NCBI GenBank assembly: GCA_013329135.1
Contig: DUKU01000194.1
Coordinates: 1 to 10,246 of the forward strand
Source of the DNA: Thermoplasmata archaeon
GTDB lineage: Archaea; Thermoplasmatota; Thermoplasmata; UBA10834
Direction of reading: 5' to 3'
Length of the DNA stretch: 10,246 nucleotides
Shown here one piece after another: positions 1 through 7,097 of the stretch. The notes beneath the pieces are model-generated. The model had not been told where the DNA came from and did not search any database. It was given only the letters and a program-made list of their open reading frames with translations. How positions within the stretch are numbered: position 1 is the first letter of the stretch; each line of letters opens with the position of its first letter. Both the position numbers and the translations under genes were made by a program.

Positions 1-240
1 TTCTTCAAACAGGCCTTCTGGAACGGTTGGGGCAGGAAGCAGCTGACGATGAAGCACGGGAACCTGTGGCCCAGCTACAAGCCGCAACGTCTGCTCGAGA
101 CGTCGCGGTCCTTCTGGGCGGTCGCCAGACTGGCGGTGGCGGTGATGGGGTACCTCCTGTGCAAGTTCTTCGAGAGGCCGCCCGAGCGTGTGATGGCCGA
201 ACGAGGCAAGGAGCAGTCGAGGCCGCCGGCCGGAGGTTGA
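1..240 (+). CDS. C-terminal part of a family 2 glycosyltransferase (5' end outside the window)
   Basis: The frame is open from base 1 to the TGA at 238-240, giving 79 residues of a protein whose start lies upstream. The visible part begins FFKQAFWNGWGRKQL and continues to a hydrophobic stretch (FWAVARLAVAVMGYLLC, about residues 37-53). It ends in a charged, probably disordered tail rich in Arg, Glu and Pro. An aromatic FW-x-G-x-G-R-K-Q segment followed by one weak membrane helix is common at the C-terminus of bacterial and archaeal GT2 enzymes (general family knowledge). The catalytic GT-A domain is not visible, so the assignment rests on this tail and on the GT2 gene 4 bp downstream. The two are probably co-transcribed in a surface-glycan or glycolipid cluster that continues to the left. 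The substrate cannot be told. Confidence 0.7.
   Translation, partial: FFKQAFWNGWGRKQLTMKHGNLWPSYKPQRLLETSRSFWAVARLAVAVMGYLLCKFFERPPERVMAERGKEQSRPPAGG
232..237 (+). promoter_or_regulatory. Shine-Dalgarno site GGAGGT for the downstream glycosyltransferase
   Basis: GGAGGT lies inside the last codons of the upstream gene, 7 nt before the GTG at 245. It is a near-ideal anti-SD match and fixes the GTG as the start, which implies translation in an operon with the preceding gene. Confidence 0.7.
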
Positions 241-244
241 CCCT

Positions 245-913
245 GTGACGAAGGTGTCCGTGGTCATCCCAACCATGAACGAGGAGCGCAGCATCGGCCT
301 CGTCATCGACGAGGTCAAGGCCGCGCTCGAGGGCATCAGACCGTATGAGATACTCGTCGTCGACACTGATTCGCGCGACAGGACAAGGGAGATCGCGGCA
401 GGGAAGGGCGCTGTGGTCGTCGAGGAGTCACGGCGTGGTTATGGACGCGCCTACAAGACCGGTTTCGAGAAGGCTTCCGGGGAGATCGTGGCGACGCTGG
501 ATGCGGACATGACCTACCCCGCATCGGACATACCGAAGCTGGTGGACATGCTCGAGTCCCAAGGCCTCGATTTCATAACGACGGACAGGTTCGCAGACAT
601 GGCCAAGGGTGCGATGAGCGCGAAGCACAGGCTCGGGAACAGGGTCCTGTCGCTCGCTGCCCGGATCCTGTTCCGGGTGAAGGTCAGGGACTCCCAGAGC
701 GGCATGTGGGTGTTCAGGCGGTCGGTACTGGGCGGGTTCACGCTGGAGAGTGACGGCATGGCCATGTCCGAGGAGATCAAGGTCGAGGCGTTCAAGAAGT
801 CCAAGGCGGCGGAGGTGCCGATCACATACAGGGTCAGGGTCGGCGAGGTGAAGTTGCAGAGCTGGAAGGACGGCATGGGCAACCTCAAGTTCCTGTTCAA
901 GAAGCGGTTCTAG
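245..913 (+). CDS. Family 2 glycosyltransferase, dolichol-phosphate-mannose synthase-like
   Basis: This 222-residue GT-A enzyme probably moves a sugar from a nucleotide donor to a polyprenyl phosphate or a growing glycan at the inner face of the membrane. It opens with VSVVIPTMNEERSIG (residues 4-18), the canonical GT2 nucleotide-binding strand. This is followed by ILVVDTDSRDRT (36-47), the GYGRAYKTGF helix (65-74), and the metal-binding DAD at 86-88. Later come RDSQSGMWVFRR (148-159) and EEIKVEAF (176-183), which match the acceptor-side region of DPM1/polyprenyl-phosphate transferases. There is no C-terminal membrane helix, so it is a short, DPM1-like soluble form. The start is GTG, chosen for the GGAGGT site 7 nt upstream. 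It follows another GT2 gene by 4 bp. Its TAG stop is shared with the opposing protease gene through a CTAG palindrome. Sugar and acceptor are unknown. Confidence 0.92.
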   Translation: MTKVSVVIPTMNEERSIGLVIDEVKAALEGIRPYEILVVDTDSRDRTREIAAGKGAVVVEESRRGYGRAYKTGFEKASGEIVATLDADMTYPASDIPKLVDMLESQGLDFITTDRFADMAKGAMSAKHRLGNRVLSLAARILFRVKVRDSQSGMWVFRRSVLGGFTLESDGMAMSEEIKVEAFKKSKAAEVPITYRVRVGEVKLQSWKDGMGNLKFLFKKRF

Positions 914-2778
914 GGCTTGTCCCCTCGACGTCTCATCTCGTCTCTCACATAGAATGCCGCGGCTATGGCGCATACGACCAGGGCCGCTGCGGGAATGAGG
1001 AACTGCGTGCCGACTGGGTCATCGACATCCTTCACGAGGCAGATCTCCAGCATGATCTCGGTACCCTGCACATAAGTCCTGTTCCACGCAAGGACCTCGC
1101 CGTCCGTACCGATGACCTCGACCGTCAGGAGGTCCCCGAAGGCTGCCTCATCAGGGACCAGTATCCATCCACAGAACATGTCTCCCGTATGTGATAGCCC
1201 GACGGGTCCATGGGCTGTCCAGATGCGGACGTTCAACCCGTCGCCCACGGGTCCATCTCTCGATATCACTCGCACGCATACGTCCACGGTGCGGGTCAGC
1301 TGGATGTTGACGCCGTGGTGCGAGACCGCGCTCCCCTGTGTCCAAGCGCTCGCAGAGACCGTGAGGTCGCCAGCGACGCCGCCTATCGCCAAGGAGGGCA
1401 AGTCGGACTCGAAGCTTCCGACGAATTGCACGCCCTCGTCAGTCTGGGAGAAGACCCAGGCCACGTATCTGTCACAGTCCAGGTCCCAGTGCAAAACCGC
1501 CTCATCCAGCTCGCCATCCCCGTCCGTGTCGTTGTAGGTCACGTCCGGGCCAAGTTGGTTCACCGTCGTGGGCTCGTCGCTCCTGATCAGTGAGGTCGCA
1601 TCCCCCCAACCGACGCCCGAGAACGACAGTGCTCCATATAGCTCATCCATCGCATCGTCGCCCGGTGCGTAGACGGCAGCGCCCGTGTAGTTGCTCACGG
1701 TGTCGAAGTCGTCCTCGAAGGGGTTCGCGTACAATTCGAAGTCGTAGACGAGCGCATCGTATGCCAGGAGTGTTTCGAATGCCATGTATCGGACCTCGAG
1801 CGGCAGGCTCGATGATGCGAGCTTCTTCAGGGCATCGCCCATGTCAAGATACCATTCCACGAGGTCGGATGCCGCGGTCTGGAGGAGGACGCCCATCAGG
1901 GCGCCTCTGTAGATGCTGGCATACCCTTCCATGGACGACGACAGTGCCTCCAGACTGCCTGCGAACCCGTCCAGAGCGCCGAGATCGAACGTAGCCATGG
2001 TCGCCGACCATGAGTCGAAGTAGAGTGTCACCCTGTGTATCTCGCAGATGTGGGCGCCCCAGTCCGCTGGAGAGACGTTCCGGTCCCTCGAAAGGCTGTC
2101 AAGGACGAGGTCGTACCTGAGGCCTTGGGCAGGGACGGTCATCTCGCTGCCGACATACCAGTCCGCCGCCTCGCGCAATTCGTACATCGTCTCGAGGACC
2201 CCCTCAGCGCAGGAGTCTGCGATGACGATGTCGAGCTTCCTCCCCATCTCTTCTGTGGCGGCCCCGAGGGCGTATGCAAGGTCTGGTAATTGGAGGGCGA
2301 GCAAGCCGTCCTGGCAGAGACCGTACCAGCCGCCACCGTGTCCCCAGAGCACGAGCGCGAACCGGTCGGCGGGATAGTTGCGAGCTGTGAACGTGATGAA
2401 GTCCCTCAGTGTGTCAGGCGAGGCCATGTTCGCCTCCCCTGTCATCGGGATGACCTCGCCTCCGTCGTCGACCTCTGTCGAGACGATGTCAGGGCTGGCA
2501 TCTCTCTCGACTTCCAGCAGGACGGAGTCGCCGAAACCGAGAGGGTCGATGAGGACCACGACGTCCATCCAGTCCATGAGGTCGGCCGCCTCCATCTCGT
2601 TCATATCCTCTTCCCACGGAAGGACTGGTTCCGCATCAGCTGCCATGTAAACCATTATTGTCCAAGTCGGCTCGCCTTGGTCAGCAGCTGAGCTCATTGA
2701 CGGCAATGATACGGATAGGAGCGAGACCGATGAGACGAGGAGGACGATGAATTGCAGACGGTCGTGGTTCCGTGCCAT
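910..2778 (-). CDS. Clostripain-like cysteine protease (peptidase family C11), secreted and membrane-anchored
   Basis: This is a 622-residue extracytoplasmic protease. Residues 9-31 form a hydrophobic signal peptide with an SxA-like end. The mature N-terminus WTIMVYMAAD (39-48) is the hallmark first strand of C11/clostripain domains. The likely catalytic dyad is H147 in LWGHGGGW and C190 in IADSCAEG. In the family these cleave after basic residues and are often self-activated by calcium; specificity here is inferred only. A DTDGDGELDE segment (417-426) looks like a calcium-binding loop. A C-terminal beta-rich region (about 450-580) leads to one helix at about 593-611 and then a basic RDEMRRRGDKP tail, a classic stop-transfer anchor. 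The ATG has GAGGT 8 nt upstream, overlapping the stop of the uracil-DNA glycosylase gene 11 bp away, so it is the last gene of the carS-pyrE-udg operon. A role in envelope protein turnover or processing is inferred. Confidence 0.9.
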   Translation of the reverse strand: MARNHDRLQFIVLLVSSVSLLSVSLPSMSSAADQGEPTWTIMVYMAADAEPVLPWEEDMNEMEAADLMDWMDVVVLIDPLGFGDSVLLEVERDASPDIVSTEVDDGGEVIPMTGEANMASPDTLRDFITFTARNYPADRFALVLWGHGGGWYGLCQDGLLALQLPDLAYALGAATEEMGRKLDIVIADSCAEGVLETMYELREAADWYVGSEMTVPAQGLRYDLVLDSLSRDRNVSPADWGAHICEIHRVTLYFDSWSATMATFDLGALDGFAGSLEALSSSMEGYASIYRGALMGVLLQTAASDLVEWYLDMGDALKKLASSSLPLEVRYMAFETLLAYDALVYDFELYANPFEDDFDTVSNYTGAAVYAPGDDAMDELYGALSFSGVGWGDATSLIRSDEPTTVNQLGPDVTYNDTDGDGELDEAVLHWDLDCDRYVAWVFSQTDEGVQFVGSFESDLPSLAIGGVAGDLTVSASAWTQGSAVSHHGVNIQLTRTVDVCVRVISRDGPVGDGLNVRIWTAHGPVGLSHTGDMFCGWILVPDEAAFGDLLTVEVIGTDGEVLAWNRTYVQGTEIMLEICLVKDVDDPVGTQFLIPAAALVVCAIAAAFYVRDEMRRRGDKP

Positions 2779-2786
2779 TGGCGGCG

Positions 2787-2791
2787 ACCTC
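2787..2791 (-). promoter_or_regulatory. Shine-Dalgarno GAGGT of the C11 protease, overlapping the upstream stop codon
   Basis: On the minus strand TGAGGT combines the TGA stop of the uracil-DNA glycosylase gene (2790-2792) with a GAGGT ribosome-binding site 8 nt before the protease ATG. A ribosome terminating on the first gene would sit on the site for the next, which suggests translational coupling. Confidence 0.6.
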
Positions 2792-3341
2792 AGCGGAGAC
2801 CTGCAGCCTCAGCGCAGCGCCGGACGGTCTCCCTCAGACTTTCGACGTTCTCCCTTCTATATAGACACGCCGCAGGATGATAAGCGACGAACGCCCGCAC
2901 CTTCTTTCCCCCGATGATAAGGGGGAACTCCTTTCCGACGAGGGATCTCATGTCCGAATCACAGCCGAGCAGGTTCCTGGTGACGGTCTGGCCTAGGAGG
3001 CAGACGATCTTCGGGTGTATCGCGCCCATCTCGGCCTCAAGGTGTCTCGCGCACGCCTCGACTTCGTCATCCTTCGGCCTCCTGTTGCTCGGGGGACGGC
3101 ACTTCACAAGGTTCGTGATGTATATCATGTCGCGGGAGATGCCCGCATGAGCGAGCGCCCCGTCGAGTACCTTCCCTGCGCGGCCGACGAAAGGCGCGCC
3201 CTTCGAATCTTCGTCCCTCCCGGGCGCCTCTCCTATGAACACGAGCGCGGCGGAGCTGTCGCCAGCGCCTGGGACCACCTGTGTTCTGGTCTCGCAGAGC
3301 CTGCACCTGATGCAGCGAAGATCCGCATCTGCATTGCTCAT
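2790..3341 (-). CDS. udg: Family 4 uracil-DNA glycosylase (4Fe-4S)
   Basis: This 183-residue base-excision repair enzyme removes uracil arising in DNA from cytosine deamination or dUTP incorporation. Motif 1 is GEAPGRDED (37-45), the family 4 version, followed by FVGRAGKVLD (51-60). The second active-site motif is HPAA (155-158). Cluster cysteines are placed as expected: C10 and C13 near the N-terminus (CxxC), C81 in NLVKCRPP, and C97 in ACARHL. C16 is an extra cysteine. Length and order match thermophilic and archaeal family 4 enzymes throughout. The ATG overlaps the TGA of pyrE in an ATGA, and a weak AAGGA lies 6 nt upstream. The C11 protease follows by 11 bp. Together with the XPD-type helicase upstream, this is the second iron-sulfur DNA-repair protein in the minus-strand cluster. 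Nothing looks truncated or altered. Confidence 0.95.
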   Translation of the reverse strand: MSNADADLRCIRCRLCETRTQVVPGAGDSSAALVFIGEAPGRDEDSKGAPFVGRAGKVLDGALAHAGISRDMIYITNLVKCRPPSNRRPKDDEVEACARHLEAEMGAIHPKIVCLLGQTVTRNLLGCDSDMRSLVGKEFPLIIGGKKVRAFVAYHPAACLYRRENVESLRETVRRCAEAAGLR

Positions 3342-3838
3342 ACGAGGTCCTTGGCCTTGAACACGGAGACGAGCTCTATGCCGTTCTCGGACAGGAGCTC
3401 CTTCGCCCCCTCCTCACGGTCCACGACGACAATCGCCTTCACGACATGGGCACCCTTTGCCCTGAGAGCGTTCACTACCTTCATCGTGGAGCCCCCCGTG
3501 GTGGCCACGTCCTCGACGACGACGAACTTCTCGCCCGGGACCACGTCGCCCTCGATCAGTTCCTTGGTGCCGTGGTCCTTGGGCTCCTTCCTGACCATCA
3601 CGTAGGGCCTGTTGGTCTCGAGCGCGACCGCGACGGCTATCGGCACTGCGCCCAGCGCCATGCCTGCGATCTTGCTGTCACCCACGTGAGGCGCCATTGC
3701 CTTTCCTATCTCCCTCAACACCCTCGGGTCCGTGCTGGCCCTCTTGATGTTCACGAAGAAGTTGCTCTTCTTCCCGGACGCGAGCACGAACTCCCCTGTC
3801 TGCACGACCTTCAAGTCCTTGAGCATCTGCTTGAGCAT
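3338..3838 (-). CDS. pyrE: Orotate phosphoribosyltransferase
   Basis: This 166-residue enzyme of de novo pyrimidine synthesis joins orotate and PRPP to give OMP in the cytoplasm. GEFVLASGKKSNFFVN (15-30) is the substrate-side signature. MVRKEPKDHGTKELIEG (81-97) is the mobile catalytic loop, carrying K84, K87 and H89. VVVEDVATTGGST (106-118) is the PRPP-binding motif with its acidic pair E109-D110. The length is normal for archaeal PyrE. The first ATG is preceded at 7 nt by a GGGGG run that can serve as a ribosome-binding site. A second in-frame ATG (3826) lies inside a 12 bp tandem duplication and lacks such a site, so the upstream start is preferred. The stop overlaps the start of udg by 4 bp (ATGA), and carS ends 11 bp upstream. 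Supply of pyrimidine nucleotides fits the CTP need of CarS next door, but the functional link is inference. Confidence 0.93.
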   Translation of the reverse strand: MLKQMLKDLKVVQTGEFVLASGKKSNFFVNIKRASTDPRVLREIGKAMAPHVGDSKIAGMALGAVPIAVAVALETNRPYVMVRKEPKDHGTKELIEGDVVPGEKFVVVEDVATTGGSTMKVVNALRAKGAHVVKAIVVVDREEGAKELLSENGIELVSVFKAKDLV

Positions 3839-3841
3839 CTG
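3818..3841. repeat. 12 bp perfect tandem duplication over the pyrE start codon
   Basis: The plus-strand unit CTTGAGCATCTG occurs twice in direct succession, at 3818-3829 and 3830-3841. Read on the minus strand, each copy contains an ATG in the pyrE frame, so the protein begins MLKQMLKD with two MLK units. Being a multiple of three it keeps the frame. It looks like a recent slippage or duplication event. Confidence 0.85.
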
Positions 3842-3849
3842 CGCGCCCC

Positions 3850-4425
3850 CTACCAGGGCACATTCTTTTTGCCCAACTTATAACCTATGATGTTCGCGGA
3901 CCTGTGGAGCAGTGGGACCACGACCAGGAACATGGCGAGCCCCCAGTAGCCGTTGCCTTCGATGTAGTGTCCTGAGAACCAGCCAGGACTCACGATGATG
4001 ACCGTGACGATCGCCCCGAGGACGAAGTTGTACTGGTCCAGGCCGGGCGCCTTCTTGCCCCTGTCGACTCCCAGGCGCCTTTTTATGAACGAGCCCACGC
4101 AGTCCCCGGTCATCGCTCCGAAGCTCAGGGCCGCGATTATGGCGACCGCCCACGGGAGGTCCCCATACCCGAACGCGTCCTGCTCGTCGAGCATCGTGGT
4201 GATTATGATCTCGATGGACCCGACGCCGAAGCCGGTCAGCGCCCCGCCGAAGAACCCTCTCCAGGTCTTCCCGTCGCCGAGCACACGCTTGCCGCGCCAG
4301 CTCCTTCCGAGGTCCATCGGGGTCCCGCCCCCGAAAAGTACTGCGGCTGAGTTGGGCACGAGCGCCGGGAGCATGAGCCAAAGGCCCGCCAGTGCGGCCT
4401 CCAATGGGGACATCCGGGAGGGCAT
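3850..4425 (-). CDS. carS: CDP-archaeol synthase (CTP:2,3-di-O-geranylgeranyl-sn-glycerol-1-phosphate cytidyltransferase)
   Basis: This integral membrane enzyme activates the archaeal lipid precursor DGGGP with CTP, giving CDP-archaeol for polar headgroup attachment. The family hallmarks are all present in 191 residues: LPALVPNSAAVLFGGGTPMD (19-38), then RGKRVLGDGKTWRGFFGG (44-61), GDCVGSFIKRRLG (107-119), and the PGLDQYNFVLGA segment (127-138). Five hydrophobic segments (about 10-30, 58-78, 90-108, 133-148, 160-178) agree with the multi-helix CarS fold. The start is uncertain. ATG 4425 has no ribosome-binding site, while an in-frame ATG at 4413 lies about 29 nt from a TATA-like TTATTAA and could be a leaderless start. 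pyrE follows by 11 bp and the helicase gene ends 45 bp upstream. The gene marks the organism as an archaeon. Confidence 0.94.
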   Translation of the reverse strand: MPSRMSPLEAALAGLWLMLPALVPNSAAVLFGGGTPMDLGRSWRGKRVLGDGKTWRGFFGGALTGFGVGSIEIIITTMLDEQDAFGYGDLPWAVAIIAALSFGAMTGDCVGSFIKRRLGVDRGKKAPGLDQYNFVLGAIVTVIIVSPGWFSGHYIEGNGYWGLAMFLVVVPLLHRSANIIGYKLGKKNVPW

Positions 4426-4438
4426 ATCGCAAGGGGGG

Positions 4439-4445
4439 TTAATAA
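4439..4445 (-). promoter_or_regulatory. TATA-like element, possible internal promoter of carS-pyrE-udg-protease
   Basis: The 45 bp between the helicase stop and carS contains minus-strand TTATTAA, the only AT-rich patch nearby. Its centre is about 29 nt from the second carS ATG (4413) and 17 nt from the first (4425). This placement suits a leaderless transcript starting at the second ATG. No B-recognition purine run is clear, so confidence is low. Confidence 0.35.
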
Positions 4446-4470
4446 CTGCACGTCCGTCTCTTCCCTGGCA

Positions 4471-6420
4471 TCAGAGCTGGAGCCCCTTCCTCTTCCGCGG
4501 CGGGGGCGCCTCCGGCGTGGGCACGTCCGTCCTCGAGAAGAAGTCCTCCATGTCCGAAACGGGGTCCTCCGTCCTCATGGCCTGGATCGTGTCCTTGAAG
4601 TGTACGATCCTCTTGTCGAGCACGAGCGCGACGCCTCTGTCCGTCTCGCTCCTGATGAGCCTGCCTATGGCCTGCTGGAGCTTCCTGCTGGTGGGCGCCT
4701 GGACCGCGTGCGACCATCCGTCTCCGAACCTGAGCTCGCAGAAGTGCTGGAGCGCTCTCTGCTTCGCAGTCGGTTTCGGATACGGGATGCCAGCCACGAC
4801 GGCGACCTCCATCTCGGAACCTGGGAAGTCCAGTCCCTCGCTGACCCTCCCCCCGGCGATGGCATGCATCACGGCCTTGCCCGACGAGGCCTTGAAGCCT
4901 CTGACAGCGTCCATGAGGTCCGCCTGGTCCATCCGCCTGGTCTCGAAGAAGACGTCCCTCCCCCTGGAGGCGTCCGCGGTCTTCGAGGCTATCCGTTCCA
5001 TGAGGGCGTAAGACGGGTAGAACACGATGGTGCTCCTGGGGACACGTGACAGTATGCTCGATACCCGCTCCGACATCCTGTCCAGGAGCGAGTCGTCCCT
5101 GCTGATGTCGTCGTGCTTGGTCGTGACGTCGTCGGAGTATAGCACGAGCCTGTTGCCAGGCGGGAACGGGGACGGGATGTCCACAAGGCGCGAGTCGCGC
5201 GGTAGGCCTATTGAGTCCCTGTAGTCGTCCAGGGGCTTGAGCGTCCCGGACATGTGTATGCTCGCGTGGCATTCCATGAGCGGCCTGCACGCGATGGAGG
5301 CGTCCAGACAGTACGCCTCGATGGACTTGACATCGCCTGAAGTGACGAGCTTGATGTACTCCTCCTCGTCGAGCGTGTGCCAGAACGTGAGGAAATTGGA
5401 TGCGCCGAACACGTAGGACCTGGGGAGGCGCCCGGAGAGTTTCTTGTTGTCCCTGACCATCTCGCCGAAGTTGGTTGCCTGGGACAGGAGACCCTTGATG
5501 CCCCTGCTCGTCTGGTGCGTGGCGAACATGAGTTCTTCCTCGACGAAGGACTGCGGGATGATCCCGTCCTCGTCTATCAGGTACTCATCGACCGCCTTGT
5601 CCAGGATCTCCTCGACCATGCATATGAAGTCCCTGAGGCTCGTGCCCTCGACGATCTCGGGGTCCCCGTACTCCTCGACCTCCCTGTGGGCCAGCCTTAG
5701 GGTGATGTTGCTGAGGTCCGCGGATTCCAGCTCCCTCGCGTAAGACGGCAGGTTGTGCGCCTCGTCCACCAGGACGACGATGTCCGAGGGGGAGGATGCC
5801 ATCCAGTCGAGCAGGGCGTGTCTGATGAACCTGTCGAAGAACATTATGTAGGGGCACGCGACGACGTCCGCGACCGGCACATGCAGCTTGCACACCTCGT
5901 ACGGACACAGGTCCCGGTCCACGCAGTGGTCAACGAACTCCTCCGCTGTCGGCAGCTCGTCCCTGGCGTACCTCAGCACGGGTGAGAGGTCGTCGGATAT
6001 CGTGGACGCGTAGAACCTGCAAGCCTGCTCGTCCCCCTTCAGCACGCGGGCCTTCCGCTCGCTGCACACCTTGGAGAGCTCCTCCGGGCTGCCCTGGCTC
6101 AGCTCCTCGTCGGTCGCGGCGAGGGGACACATGTTCCTCCTGCCCTGGAGGGCCACGCCGAACACCTTGTGCCGCTCGGATATCATCCGCAGCTCGAGCA
6201 TGACCTGTCTCTGCTGGGAATTGGTCCTCGTGAGGTACAGGAGCTTCTTGCCCCTAGCATGGCAGTGCTCCACGCACGCGGACAGGGCGCACACGGTCTT
6301 CCCGGTGCCAGTGCCGCTCTCGATTACCGTGTGGGCGCGAGAGTCGCACGCATGCCCGACGGCCTGCATGAGAGTGTCCTGGCCCGGCCTGGGCGCGTAA
6401 GGGAACAGGGATGATGCCAT
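4471..6420 (-). CDS. XPD/Rad3-type superfamily 2 DNA helicase with 4Fe-4S domain
   Basis: This 649-residue ATP-dependent 5'-3' DNA helicase belongs to the XPD/DinG group and is expected to act in DNA repair. The Q-motif region is FPYAPRPGQ (6-14). Walker A is SGTGTGKT (35-42), and the Walker B DEAH box is VDEAHN (218-223). Between them lie the cluster cysteines C98 (NMCP), C119, C134 (ACRFY) and C172 (LCPYE), spaced as in XPD, with C166 as an extra. The Arch-like region covers about 235-385. The second motor domain holds MSGTL (390-394), GRVSEGLDF (524-532, motif V) and QQAIGRLIR (582-590, motif VI with its arginine finger). The tail is a Pro/Lys/Arg-rich linker of about 20 residues. No ribosome-binding site sits at a normal distance from the ATG; a weak AT patch about 29 nt upstream (6446-6453) would suit a leaderless start. 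All motifs needed for activity are intact. Confidence 0.95.
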   Translation of the reverse strand: MASSLFPYAPRPGQDTLMQAVGHACDSRAHTVIESGTGTGKTVCALSACVEHCHARGKKLLYLTRTNSQQRQVMLELRMISERHKVFGVALQGRRNMCPLAATDEELSQGSPEELSKVCSERKARVLKGDEQACRFYASTISDDLSPVLRYARDELPTAEEFVDHCVDRDLCPYEVCKLHVPVADVVACPYIMFFDRFIRHALLDWMASSPSDIVVLVDEAHNLPSYARELESADLSNITLRLAHREVEEYGDPEIVEGTSLRDFICMVEEILDKAVDEYLIDEDGIIPQSFVEEELMFATHQTSRGIKGLLSQATNFGEMVRDNKKLSGRLPRSYVFGASNFLTFWHTLDEEEYIKLVTSGDVKSIEAYCLDASIACRPLMECHASIHMSGTLKPLDDYRDSIGLPRDSRLVDIPSPFPPGNRLVLYSDDVTTKHDDISRDDSLLDRMSERVSSILSRVPRSTIVFYPSYALMERIASKTADASRGRDVFFETRRMDQADLMDAVRGFKASSGKAVMHAIAGGRVSEGLDFPGSEMEVAVVAGIPYPKPTAKQRALQHFCELRFGDGWSHAVQAPTSRKLQQAIGRLIRSETDRGVALVLDKRIVHFKDTIQAMRTEDPVSDMEDFFSRTDVPTPEAPPPRKRKGLQL

Positions 6421-6453
6421 CCTTCAGGTCCAGGGGACACTCTGGTCAAATGA

Positions 6454-6475
6454 CTTTCGCTGGGTCGCGTGAAAG
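6454..6475 (-). terminator. Stem-loop between the unknown gene and the helicase gene
   Basis: Plus-strand CTTTCGC and GCGTGAAAG flank a 6 nt loop, making a 7 bp stem with a 2 nt bulge. It starts about 10 bp past the stop of the gene ending at 6486. In the minus direction it is followed by TCATTTG, which has only a short T run. It could end or attenuate the upstream transcript, or sit in the 5' region of the helicase gene. It overlaps no coding sequence. Confidence 0.3.
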
Positions 6476-6485
6476 TAGAATCCGT

Positions 6486-6929
6486 TCACTCGCGGGTCCA
6501 GATATCGTCCGGTATCTCGTCGTAGACACTGGACAGCTCGCCTTCGCCGACGATGCCCCTGCTGCGACCGGATATGAGCTCGTGGATGCGGTCCTTGCGG
6601 AACATCCAGTAGTGTATGCGCCACTCGCGGCCATCGTAGAGGGTCGTCTCCTCGCGCTCGGTGACGAGTATGCCTGCGTCCTCGAGCATGTAGAATGCGT
6701 CCCTGTCCTCGGGCTCAAGGACATTGTCGATGATCCTCTCGCTATATCCGAAGAAGTTCATGACATGCTGGGCCATGGCCCTGGCCTCTTCCTCGGGCAT
6801 GCCCTGCTTGTCTATGCTGTTCTTGATCGCCTTGGTCAGGTGCTCGACGGTTAGCGTACTGCCCGCCGGCTCGCTGTCCGACTTCTTCAGTTTGGTAATA
6901 ATATTCAAAGACTCCCCTCGCCTCTTCAT
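6486..6929 (-). CDS. Conserved-looking archaeal protein of unknown function (possibly a DUF6015-type domain)
   Basis: I cannot assign a function. The protein is 147 residues from the ATG at 6929, soluble and acidic. After a basic tail (MKRRGESLNIITKLKK) comes a compact domain. LTVEHLTKAIKNSIDKQG (26-43) and EEARAMAQHVMNFFGY lead into ERIIDNVLEPEDRDAFYMLE. Then follows a segment with the look of a winged-helix turn and wing (AGILVTEREETTLYDGREWR, then IHYW). From memory this resembles a small domain family seen mainly in Thermoplasmatota-type archaea (DUF6015), which I could not check. The frame stays open to ATG 6980. However, the TATA box at 6995-7000 predicts a transcript starting near 6972, so the internal ATG is preferred. 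It is divergent from the thiamine-binding protein gene and 65 bp upstream of the helicase gene, so it may be co-transcribed with the latter. Confidence 0.78.
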   Translation of the reverse strand: MKRRGESLNIITKLKKSDSEPAGSTLTVEHLTKAIKNSIDKQGMPEEEARAMAQHVMNFFGYSERIIDNVLEPEDRDAFYMLEDAGILVTEREETTLYDGREWRIHYWMFRKDRIHELISGRSRGIVGEGELSSVYDEIPDDIWTRE

Positions 6930-6994
6930 AACATACCAGCCCCATGACTGAGAACCGCGCCGACTTACCAGAAGATTCATTTAGATTTCGCTCG

Positions 6995-7003
6995 TATAAA
7001 TAG
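6995..7003. promoter_or_regulatory. TATA box in a divergent promoter region (TATAAATAG)
   Basis: This is the only strong AT-rich element between the divergent genes at 6486-6929 (-) and 7098-7433 (+). It reads TATAAATAG on plus and CTATTTATA on minus, resembling an archaeal TATA box both ways. Transcripts would start near 7025 (+) and 6972 (-), leaving leaders of roughly 70 and 40 nt. Real bidirectional use is inferred. Confidence 0.5.
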
Positions 7004-7097
7004 ATTGGCGTTCAACCTCGCGACCCTAGCCGGGTCTGCGTCAGTGGGATCTTGCTCGCCATTGGTCGGATGGACAGAATCGTACGGCGGTGGTCAT

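Noticed and set aside
3995..5011. Long plus-strand open frame (338 residues) opposite carS and the helicase gene
   Set aside because: It is antisense to two strongly supported genes and crosses their intergenic gap. Its product is Ser/Pro/Ala-rich without domain motifs, as expected from the complementary frame of GC-rich coding DNA.
4439..5290. Minus-strand frame of 283 residues inside the helicase gene
   Set aside because: It is a shifted frame of the helicase coding sequence, with an Arg/Gly/His-rich product and no family features. The helicase frame carries all catalytic motifs.
7010..7097. TPP riboswitch in the leader of the thiamine-binding protein gene
   Set aside because: The conserved CTGAGA and the downstream THI-box core are absent.
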